Of a stretch of 18,408 bases of DNA, positions 6,994 to 13,598 are shown piece after piece. The position numbers and the translations under genes were made by a program. A model generated the notes under the pieces. That model did not search any database, was not told where the DNA came from, and was given only the letters and a program-made list of their open reading frames with translations. Source of the stretch: Lachnospiraceae bacterium (GTDB taxonomy: Bacteria; Bacillota; Clostridia; Lachnospirales; Lachnospiraceae); NCBI GenBank assembly GCA_014804285.1, contig JAAVAA010000043.1, forward strand, positions 1-18,408, in the 5' to 3' direction. Numbering within the stretch: the first letter of the stretch is position 1; every line of letters begins with the position of its first letter.

Positions 6994-7575
6994 ATGAGAG
7001 TAAGTAGGAAGGCAGTAATAACACTAATGGCAGTGATGTTAAGTTTATCAGGCTGTAAGAATAATCAGACAGTGGTGGATGAAACATTGCCTATGGAAAG
7101 TAACAAAGAAGAGGAAGATATACAGAATTCAAAATCTATAGATGAAGTGGCTGACGCAGCAGTGGAAACGGTGCAGCAAGAGGATATAACGGAAAAAGAA
7201 GAAAAGATAGAATTGACGTATAAAGGAGATGCTCTGCTGGTAGAGGATAATGTGGCGCAGGTATTAAAGGATTTCTTGTCCATAGCAGATGAAGAAGACT
7301 TGAAGAAATTGGAAGAGCTGCCGCTTACAGAAAACTTTTTTAATCAGTGTGCGGAGGATTTTCCTTACATAGAGGATGTGGAGGAATATAAGGAAATAAA
7401 CATTGAGTTCTGGTCTATCGATGAAGAAGGAAAGTGTGTCAGCCTTGTGGTTTTTAGTAAAACAAAGAATCCGGAGTATGTAACTGTCTGTCGAAATCCG
7501 GATCATGTGTACTGTATAGAGATGGATATCGTAGGAGATCAGATTGATGCGGTGAGAATGGAAGTTATGCGATAG
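6994..7575 (+). CDS. Small lipoprotein of unknown function
   Basis: The protein has 193 residues. Its lipobox Leu-Ser-Gly-Cys places the lipidated Cys at residue 21. The first 63 or so residues clearly match the lipoprotein at 420 (same leader, Cys-Lys-Asn-Asn-Gln-Thr, then Ala-Asp-Ala-Ala and Gln-Gln-Glu). The remainder is unrelated to it. Residues 75-193 form a compact acidic domain with no family I recognise, ending in Asp-Ile-Val-Gly-Asp-Gln-Ile-Asp-Ala-Val. GAGGAGA about 8 bases upstream supports the start. It lies 22 bases after the secreted-protein gene. The 3' end of a second copy survives at 9111-9179. Confidence 0.87.
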   Translation: MRVSRKAVITLMAVMLSLSGCKNNQTVVDETLPMESNKEEEDIQNSKSIDEVADAAVETVQQEDITEKEEKIELTYKGDALLVEDNVAQVLKDFLSIADEEDLKKLEELPLTENFFNQCAEDFPYIEDVEEYKEINIEFWSIDEEGKCVSLVVFSKTKNPEYVTVCRNPDHVYCIEMDIVGDQIDAVRMEVMR

Positions 7576-7654
7576 TACCAACATATCAGATAAATCTTGA
7601 TATATTTGGAATTAAAAGAAATGTATCAAAATGGAGAGGTAAGTGAATTAGATT

Positions 7655-8638
7655 ATGAAGAGTGATAAAAAAAGGAAAATAACAATAGCCGTTATAGCTG
7701 GTATTTCGATATTTCTAATATTTATTGTAGTAAAAGGTTTGTATTGGTGGTTTGAACCGTATTTCCATACTGTTTCCGGTTATGACTTTGATTTGGGATT
7801 TGGGTATCGTATAATCGATGATAAGGTTTTTTTGACCTATTACGGAGGAGAAGAAACCATTGTATATGTTCCGGAACGGTTAAAGGGAAGAAAAGTGGTT
7901 GTCGGTGAGTATTGCTTTAGTGGTGAAAATATAGAGGAGGTATATGTTCCCTCGACCGTGGAAGTAGAAGGTTCAGCATTTACGGGTTGCGTAAATTTAC
8001 GAAAATTTCAGGGAAGCAGTAATACTACAATTTATTCAGGTACTTTTTACGGCAACGAAAATTTAGAGGAAGTACTGTTTACAAACACAATTGAAAAGAT
8101 TGAAGGAGGTGCGTTTTGGAAGTGTACTAATTTAAAAAATGTAGATTTTATAAAGGATGTTAAATACTTAGGTGGCCAGGCATTTTCCCACACAAATATT
8201 GAGCATTTGCCAGCACTGGATAATTTAGAATATGCAGAAAATGATGTTTTTTGGCCAACCCCATGGGAAGAAAAGCAAGAGGGTGATTTTATCATTGTTG
8301 GGAATACTTTGCAGTTATATAAAGGCTCAGATCAGGTAGTCTATATTCCGGAAGGAATCACAACCATTTGGAGTGCATTTATGTGTATGGAAGAATATAA
8401 ATATCCTGTTCAGGTGAGGGAAGTGTATATTTCTGATTCAGTAGAAAAGATAGGATACGGTGCTTTTGATTATCAGTATAATATAACGGTGTATATTCCG
8501 GAGAGTGTTGTTGAGATAGATGAAGATATTGGAAAAGATAGTAAGATGAAAATAGTCACTACAAAAGGTTCCTATGCAGAAGAATTTGCGATGGAATATG
8601 GAATAGAATACGAAATCGTAGAGGGTTGGGAGAAATAA
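7655..8638 (+). CDS. Membrane-anchored BspA-like LRR protein, type B
   Basis: This 327-residue protein has a Lys/Arg-rich start, one membrane segment (about 9-29) and the type B motif Trp-Trp-Phe-x-Pro-Tyr-x-His (31-38). A family region with Val-Pro-Glu-Arg-Leu-Lys-Gly-Arg-Lys-Val-Val near 72-82 follows. LRR_5 repeats run to about 300 and include the Ser-Ser-Asn-Thr-Thr block, Thr-Pro-Trp-Glu-Glu-Lys-Gln-Glu-Gly-Asp-Phe (about 212-222) and Val-Tyr-Ile-Pro-Glu-Ser. It closes with Gly-Ser-Tyr-Ala-Glu-Glu near 315 and Tyr-Glu-Ile-Val-Glu-Gly-Trp. The only Shine-Dalgarno-like match is GGAGAGG, about 15 bases upstream, which is far. It serves as an intact reference for the damaged copy at 4467. 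Its stop abuts the start of the next gene at 8639. Probably an extracellular binding protein; ligand unknown. Confidence 0.9.
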   Translation: MKSDKKRKITIAVIAGISIFLIFIVVKGLYWWFEPYFHTVSGYDFDLGFGYRIIDDKVFLTYYGGEETIVYVPERLKGRKVVVGEYCFSGENIEEVYVPSTVEVEGSAFTGCVNLRKFQGSSNTTIYSGTFYGNENLEEVLFTNTIEKIEGGAFWKCTNLKNVDFIKDVKYLGGQAFSHTNIEHLPALDNLEYAENDVFWPTPWEEKQEGDFIIVGNTLQLYKGSDQVVYIPEGITTIWSAFMCMEEYKYPVQVREVYISDSVEKIGYGAFDYQYNITVYIPESVVEIDEDIGKDSKMKIVTTKGSYAEEFAMEYGIEYEIVEGWEK

Positions 8639-9106
8639 ATGATCAACAGGAAAAAGGCATTGCTTTTTTGTTTATATTTCTTACTTGCACAAGTCATTCT
8701 TAATGTGGGATTAGGGAAGACATATGCAATGGAAGCATTAGATGAGAAAATATCGCAGGCAATGGAGGAATCTAATCCAAAACAGTATGAAATGAATGTG
8801 ATTTTAATGGATTTAGGTATTAAGAACTGGCGATGTCCGCATTTTGAGTCAGATGAAATATGGGAGTCAGATGAACCGCTGGGGGAATATTCACCGGAGA
8901 AGCTTCAAGAATATACGGACAGAGATTTAGAAGTTAAAATTGATTATGGTTTTGGACATATAAAGGAAGCTAAACATGAAGAATTTATTCAGTCCGTTCG
9001 GATATATGAACAAGGAGAGTTAATTAGTTGTAGCTGCAATATATGGAGCGTGGGATTTGTTGTTGATGGCGGAACTCGGCTTAAATATCCGAAGATATTG
9101 CAATAA
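8639..9106 (+). CDS. Small secreted protein of unknown function, copy 2
   Basis: This 155-residue protein is the paralogue of the one at 6504 and has the same length. The signal peptide region differs at only two or three positions, and the last 20 or so residues are almost the same. Differences cluster in the middle (about residues 40-75), where Asn-Trp-Pro-Trp-Tyr is replaced by Arg-Cys-Pro-His-Phe and charges change. GGGAGA about 7 bases upstream lies inside the end of the LRR gene. The clustering suggests either relaxed or diversifying change in an exposed part. Function unknown. Confidence 0.85.
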   Translation: MINRKKALLFCLYFLLAQVILNVGLGKTYAMEALDEKISQAMEESNPKQYEMNVILMDLGIKNWRCPHFESDEIWESDEPLGEYSPEKLQEYTDRDLEVKIDYGFGHIKEAKHEEFIQSVRIYEQGELISCSCNIWSVGFVVDGGTRLKYPKILQ

Positions 9107-9110
9107 GCCT

Positions 9111-9179
9111 GTACATTGTATAGGGTTGGATATTGTAGGAAATCAAATTGATGCGGTAAAGATGGAATTCACGCGTTGA
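9111..9179 (+). pseudogene. 3' remnant of a lipoprotein gene
   Basis: Read from 9111, 22 codons and a stop align with the last 22 residues (172-193) of the lipoprotein at 6994: Val-His-Cys-Ile-Gly-Leu-Asp-Ile-Val-Gly-Asn-Gln-Ile-Asp-Ala-Val-Lys-Met-Glu against Val-Tyr-Cys-Ile-Glu-Met-Asp-Ile-Val-Gly-Asp-Gln-Ile-Asp-Ala-Val-Arg-Met-Glu. The first 171 codons and the ribosome site are absent. The sequence GTAC occurs at both ends of the equivalent segment in the intact copy (6974 and 7509) and once at the junction here. This points to a deletion of about 535 bp between short repeats. The rest of the gap up to 9282 holds nothing recognisable apart from a faint match of 9190-9230 to 5293-5330. Confidence 0.8.
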
Positions 9180-9282
9180 GAATATATAAATGGATGTTCT
9201 ATGGATTAATGCATGTACATAATTGCTTACAATATAAGTGATGCAAGATTTAGACGAATGAAAAGGAAATGGAAAAGTTGGG

Positions 9283-9981
9283 ATGATGAATAAAAATAGA
9301 ACGTTAGAGTATGTTTTTGTAATAGTAATCAATATATTATTTCCCTTTTTTACCAATGCATGTCTGCGGAGCATGCCGTATATTTCGACGTTGGAAATAA
9401 ATAAGTTCACACATGTGGCTTTTGGTGCATGGATTGTATATGGTATGGCATTATATTTGGCGTTGAAAGTTGACAATATATGTTTGAAAGAAATAGGAAA
9501 GAGAACGCCTATTGGATTTCTTTTTGGATTTTTAACGGCTGTGGCTAAAACCATTTGTGATTATATTATGGATAAATTTATTGTTTGTAATTTCACGTTT
9601 GTAGGTTTAGCTGTTGCATTTGGAATAGAAGCATGCATTTTCGGAATTGTAGTAATTATTTCATTATTTTGTATATGTTCCAAGAAAAAGAAAAATATAT
9701 CAAAAAGATCAATGACGGCATTGATATGTAATGTAGCTGATATTTTAATATATATTATTTTAGTGGCACGTATTTGTGGGCAAAAAAGTTATGCTATGAA
9801 ATATTTTATATCAGCATATGAGGAGGCTGATGAGATTGACTTTTTCTATGCACTTAAAATATTGTCTGTAAATGTATGGGCATACACTTTTCTCATGATA
9901 TTTTTCTGGTGGCTGATGCGAACTCTTTATAGTGATGAGGGGGATAAACAACTGATTAGCGAAGGAAAAGAGAATGAGTGA
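9283..9981 (+). CDS. Six-helix membrane protein, paralogue 1
   Basis: The protein has 232 residues and about six predicted membrane helices (near 10-28, 46-64, 78-98, 107-130, 145-165, 200-218). It is related to the protein at 10029 and to the N-terminal domain of the ORF at 15746. Shared features are an Asn-Arg-x-x-Glu-Tyr start followed by Val-Ile-Asn, a Gly-(Ala/Trp)-x-(Val/Leu)-Tyr-Gly block in helix 2 and an Ala-x-x-Lys-x-x-x-Asp pattern in helix 3. I do not recognise a named family and see no catalytic or transport motif. Two ATGs overlap at 9283 and 9286; alignment with the paralogue slightly favours 9286. The ribosome site is weak. The conserved Lys and Asp inside helix 3 are unusual for a simple anchor and may mark a functional site (inference). 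Confidence 0.85.
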   Translation: MMNKNRTLEYVFVIVINILFPFFTNACLRSMPYISTLEINKFTHVAFGAWIVYGMALYLALKVDNICLKEIGKRTPIGFLFGFLTAVAKTICDYIMDKFIVCNFTFVGLAVAFGIEACIFGIVVIISLFCICSKKKKNISKRSMTALICNVADILIYIILVARICGQKSYAMKYFISAYEEADEIDFFYALKILSVNVWAYTFLMIFFWWLMRTLYSDEGDKQLISEGKENE

Positions 9982-10028
9982 TGGAAATAGCTGCAGCTAT
10001 CAGCATGTGAAAGCAAGGAGGAAAGATA

Positions 10029-10742
10029 ATGGAAAAGAATAGAAAAAATGAATACACGATGATATTTGTAATTAATGTCTTTCTCTTATTATATACAAGC
10101 ATATTTCTGTACGGATCGCCGTATGCCTTATATAAGCTTTTTTCAGTACATACTTTATTAAGCGTTCTGGGATGGATTTTATATGCGGGAGGCTTGTACT
10201 TGATTTTGGTTTGGAGCGAAGAGGGCGCAGAGATTAATCAACGATGCATGGTGACTGCTCTGCTGATAGGGGGAGGAACTGCAATTTTAAAGGCGGTTAT
10301 TGATGTAGCTACAAATTGTTTGCTCAGTTATATTGTTCCTTCCAATATAACCGGTACAGTAATGAAAGGAGTTAGAAACTGCGCATTCGGATTTGCCTTT
10401 CTTTACTTTTTGTTTCATTATTTTCTCAAAGGAAGAGAGCGGGCAGCAAAGGTGTCTCGAAAGCAAAAAGGAGCTATGATAGTTTTGATAGCATGTTATA
10501 TATTAGCGATTATGCTGGTTCGTGTTAAAGTGGCACTTCTATTTTCCGGCATTGATTCAGAAAATTTGTATGAATATTTCTTGCAGGGAGCAACAGCAGG
10601 CATTGACGAAGTCAACTGTATAAATAAATGGCTTTTTGTGAATTTTATGATCCTGTCATGGAGGATTATGCGAAGCAGGAATGAATATCAATCAGCAGAT
10701 ACAAAAGAAAACGAAAGGATTGAAGTGCGAAATGAAAAATAA
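10029..10742 (+). CDS. Six-helix membrane protein, paralogue 2
   Basis: This 237-residue protein is a paralogue of the one at 9283. Predicted helices lie near 12-30, 42-60, 73-95, 110-130, 146-165 and 203-217. The N-terminus Glu-Lys-Asn-Arg-Lys-Asn-Glu-Tyr and the Gly-Trp-Ile-Leu-Tyr-Ala-Gly-Gly block match its relatives, as does the Lys-x-x-x-Asp in helix 3. AAGGAGG 7 bases upstream fixes the start. The charged C-terminal tail overlaps the start of the next LRR gene by 11 bases, giving tight translational coupling. In the ORF at 15746 the equivalent junction has become a fusion. No function can be assigned from sequence alone. Confidence 0.86.
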   Translation: MEKNRKNEYTMIFVINVFLLLYTSIFLYGSPYALYKLFSVHTLLSVLGWILYAGGLYLILVWSEEGAEINQRCMVTALLIGGGTAILKAVIDVATNCLLSYIVPSNITGTVMKGVRNCAFGFAFLYFLFHYFLKGRERAAKVSRKQKGAMIVLIACYILAIMLVRVKVALLFSGIDSENLYEYFLQGATAGIDEVNCINKWLFVNFMILSWRIMRSRNEYQSADTKENERIEVRNEK

Positions 10743-11697
10743 GAAGTTTTTTCTTATAACTGGAATTGCTGTATGTATGCTTGGAATAGGACTGATTTGG
10801 TGGTTTATTCCGTATCATCATGCTGTTAGAGGGAGGGATAAGCATGCAGGATATGAATATTACATTGTAAAGGATGTGATCTATTTATCAAAATACATTG
10901 GTAACGATAAAGTTGTCCATGTTCCTAAAAGATTAAAAGGAAGAAAAGTAGTTATAGATTCTTATTGTTTTTCAGGTACGAATATCGAAGAAGTATATAT
11001 TCCTCTTACAGTGGAGATGAAAGCCGCCGCATTTCGTCTCTGTGAAAAATTGAGAAAAGTTCAGGGCAGTAGCAATAGAATTATTTATAGTACTACTTTT
11101 GCAAAAGATATAAGTTTAGAAGAAGTGTCATTCGGATATGAAATTGAAGGTATTGAGAAGGAAGCCTTCACGGAATGTGAAAAAATAAAAACGGTAGATT
11201 TTATAGGAACAGTAAAATATTTGAGAAGTTATGCTTTCAAAAATACTGATATAGAAGAATTACCTGTAATGGAAAAACTTGAATATGTAGGGGCAAATGT
11301 GTTTAAAGGAACACCATGGGAAGAAAAACAGGAAGGGGATTATATTGTAGTAGACAATACTTTGCAATTGTATAAAGGATCTGAAGAGGTGGTACGTATA
11401 CCCGAAGGGATTACGGCAATTCGAGCCGACTTTCTGTATAGAGAAGAACATCCTCTTCAAGCAAAAGAAGTATATATTCCTCGATCTGTCAGATCATTGG
11501 GGCGTAATGCCTTTTATGGTCAGGAAAATGTAACGGTGTATATCCCAGATAGTGTAATAGAAATAGAAGTAGATGGATATGGGGGAACATATGAGATGGA
11601 AGGAAATATAAAAATAGTCACCACAGCAGGATCCTATGCCGAAGAGTATGCAAAAGAATATGGAATAGAATACGAAATCGTAGAAGGCTGGGATTAA
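10732..11697 (+). CDS. Membrane-anchored BspA-like LRR protein, type B
   Basis: The protein has 321 residues from ATG 10732. The frame is open from 10681, but the shorter start gives the expected Lys-rich N-terminus and membrane segment (about 4-23), followed by Trp-Trp-Phe-Ile-Pro-Tyr-His-His as in the other type B proteins. Type B LRR_5 repeats fill the rest, with Thr-Pro-Trp-Glu-Glu-Lys-Gln-Glu-Gly-Asp-Tyr, Val-Tyr-Ile-Pro-Asp-Ser and the closing Gly-Ser-Tyr-Ala-Glu-Glu-Tyr-Ala motif. The start lies inside the last codons of the membrane protein gene, so initiation probably depends on coupling; AAAGGA upstream is distant. The codons after the closing motif and the first 15 bases after the stop match those of the broken copy at 4467. 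Confidence 0.9.
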   Translation: MKNKKFFLITGIAVCMLGIGLIWWFIPYHHAVRGRDKHAGYEYYIVKDVIYLSKYIGNDKVVHVPKRLKGRKVVIDSYCFSGTNIEEVYIPLTVEMKAAAFRLCEKLRKVQGSSNRIIYSTTFAKDISLEEVSFGYEIEGIEKEAFTECEKIKTVDFIGTVKYLRSYAFKNTDIEELPVMEKLEYVGANVFKGTPWEEKQEGDYIVVDNTLQLYKGSEEVVRIPEGITAIRADFLYREEHPLQAKEVYIPRSVRSLGRNAFYGQENVTVYIPDSVIEIEVDGYGGTYEMEGNIKIVTTAGSYAEEYAKEYGIEYEIVEGWD

Positions 11698-11760
11698 ATC
11701 AGTAGGAAATGTATGTGGTTACCAGTATATGAAAACAGCGGGGAAAGGAACTAATGTTAA

Positions 11761-13566
11761 ATGAATAAAAAAGTAATATTTATAGTATGTGCAATTATTA
11801 TGGCTATACCCCTTGCAGGTTTATTGTGGTGGTTTTTCCCATATATACACCCTATTAGAGGAGTGGATGAAGAGGCAGGATATAGATATGTATTAGAGGG
11901 AAAGTATTGTTATCTAACAAAATATATTGGGAAAGAAACTATCGTATATGTACCGGAACAGTTAAAGGGAAGAAAAGTAATTATTTACGGGGGATGCTTT
12001 TATAGTACTAGAATAGAAGAGATTTATGTTCCGTCTACTATAGAGGTTCCAAGTATTGCATTTGGTAGCTGCAGTAGTCTAAAGAAGTTTAGTGGAAGTA
12101 GCAATACGATAATATATGAACGTACTTTTGCAGACGATGTAAATTTAGAAGAAGTGACATTTACAAATGGAATAGAACGAATTGAAGAGGGAGCTTTTTA
12201 TAATTGCCAAAGTTTACATACAGTAGATTTTATGGGGAATGTAAATTATTTAGGGGATTTTGCTTTTGACGGGTCAGGTATCGAGAAAATTCCTGTCATG
12301 GAAAATTTAGAATACGTTGGAAGCTTTGCATTCCACAGCACTCCTTGGGAGAGAAACTTAAATTCAGATTTTGCTATTGTAGGAGATACATTATTGAATT
12401 ATAAAGGTACTGAGAAGGAGGTTCATATTCCGGATGGAGTATCAGTAGTACGTACAGCATTTATTAATCGAGAGCCAAATGAATATGCGGTTCCGGTGGA
12501 GAAAGTTTATATTCCGAATACAGTAAAGACGTTGGGGAGTGGTGTTTTTATAAAACAAGAAAATTTGACAGTATATATTCCTGATAGCGTTATCGAGATA
12601 GGAATAGATGAAAAAGGAGAAGAAAGTGGTTTAGGTGGAGATATAAAAATAATCACTACATCAGGGTCTTATGCCGAAGAGTATGCAAAGGAAAATGGCA
12701 TAGAATACGAAATAGTAGATGGGTGGGATGAGGCAGAAATAGCAACAACAGAGGTTGAGCAAAGGGAAGCTGTATCATTCAATGAAAAATACACACAGGT
12801 TTCGGGAAGCTATGCAGTTGAAGGAGATGCTTTTGCTCCTTTTATGTATGATATAGATGAGGATGGAAAAGCAGATAAGATAGAACTTTTATGCGAGGTG
12901 TCGAACAATAATGCGATTGAAAGTTTAACACTTCAAGTGGGAGATCTGGAAAAATCAATTATAAATGCAGAGGATATGTCAGAAGAGCTTATTTATAAGG
13001 ATTTGAAATGTTATATTTTACATATTGGAGAGAAAAACCTGATTTATATACATACTTCTTATGCTCTGGATGATCTTTATTTTGGTGTTGTCTGTGAGGT
13101 AACAGAGTCGGGGATTAATGTATTGAATGACAAAGCCGGGATCAGTATTGATGATCAGCCGCTGGTAGATCCACAGAACGTGGTCTGTAGAACTGAAAAT
13201 GGATTACTTGATAGAGTTGGGTATTTTTATACACTGAGCTGTTGGAAGTTTGACGAAGCCGGTCAGGTAAGCAGGAAGAAAGAAACGGAGTACTTCTTGT
13301 CGGAAGGATTTAAGGTAAAGACAATTGCAGAGTTGACAGCGGATGAGGTGGGAGAAGATGATGCAGTTGTAGAATCTCAGGTTGTGCTGCCAGTGGGGGC
13401 AATATTGGTGCCGCTGCGCACGGACAATGAGACTTATGTTGATTTTACCAGTGAGGAAGGGAAAATATACCGAGTACCGTTTGAAGTTGGTATAGAAGAT
13501 GATGTCGGAAGGACAGGATTCATACAGGGGACTGTCGCCTCGGAGTGGATGGTAGTTGTTGTTTAG
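11761..13566 (+). CDS. LRR type B protein fused to a Ca-loop domain
   Basis: This 601-residue protein is about 280 residues longer than the other type B proteins. Residues 1-322 are a complete type B protein: membrane segment about 5-24, Trp-Trp-Phe-Phe-Pro-Tyr at 23-28, LRR_5 repeats, and the Gly-Ser-Tyr-Ala-Glu-Glu closing motif near 302. After an acidic linker (323-350), residues 355-585 form a second domain with Asp-x-Asp-x-Asp-Gly-Lys-x-Asp at 364-372. It has a late strand pair reading Leu-Arg-Thr-Asp-x-x-x-Tyr and Gly-Lys-x-Tyr-Arg-Val. The same order of motifs occurs in the C-terminal half of the lipoprotein at 420, so the domain is shared between two different anchors. The loop resembles calcium-binding loops of FG-GAP/VCBS or dockerin type (family knowledge); binding is not shown. 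GGAAAGGA lies about 11 bases upstream of the ATG. Confidence 0.9.
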   Translation: MNKKVIFIVCAIIMAIPLAGLLWWFFPYIHPIRGVDEEAGYRYVLEGKYCYLTKYIGKETIVYVPEQLKGRKVIIYGGCFYSTRIEEIYVPSTIEVPSIAFGSCSSLKKFSGSSNTIIYERTFADDVNLEEVTFTNGIERIEEGAFYNCQSLHTVDFMGNVNYLGDFAFDGSGIEKIPVMENLEYVGSFAFHSTPWERNLNSDFAIVGDTLLNYKGTEKEVHIPDGVSVVRTAFINREPNEYAVPVEKVYIPNTVKTLGSGVFIKQENLTVYIPDSVIEIGIDEKGEESGLGGDIKIITTSGSYAEEYAKENGIEYEIVDGWDEAEIATTEVEQREAVSFNEKYTQVSGSYAVEGDAFAPFMYDIDEDGKADKIELLCEVSNNNAIESLTLQVGDLEKSIINAEDMSEELIYKDLKCYILHIGEKNLIYIHTSYALDDLYFGVVCEVTESGINVLNDKAGISIDDQPLVDPQNVVCRTENGLLDRVGYFYTLSCWKFDEAGQVSRKKETEYFLSEGFKVKTIAELTADEVGEDDAVVESQVVLPVGAILVPLRTDNETYVDFTSEEGKIYRVPFEVGIEDDVGRTGFIQGTVASEWMVVVV

Positions 13567-13598
13567 GTGCTCACGACAGGGAAGAGGGGGAGATAAAG

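Noticed and set aside
9081..9554. Minus-strand open frame of 157 codons across the gap before the first six-helix protein
   Set aside because: It overlaps two plus-strand genes and the lipoprotein remnant, has no ribosome site or recognisable domain, and the plus-strand reading has clear paralogues.
9987..10000. Perfect 14-base palindrome before the second six-helix gene
   Set aside because: It has no loop, no T tract and no second copy in the window. It may be an operator but nothing supports this.
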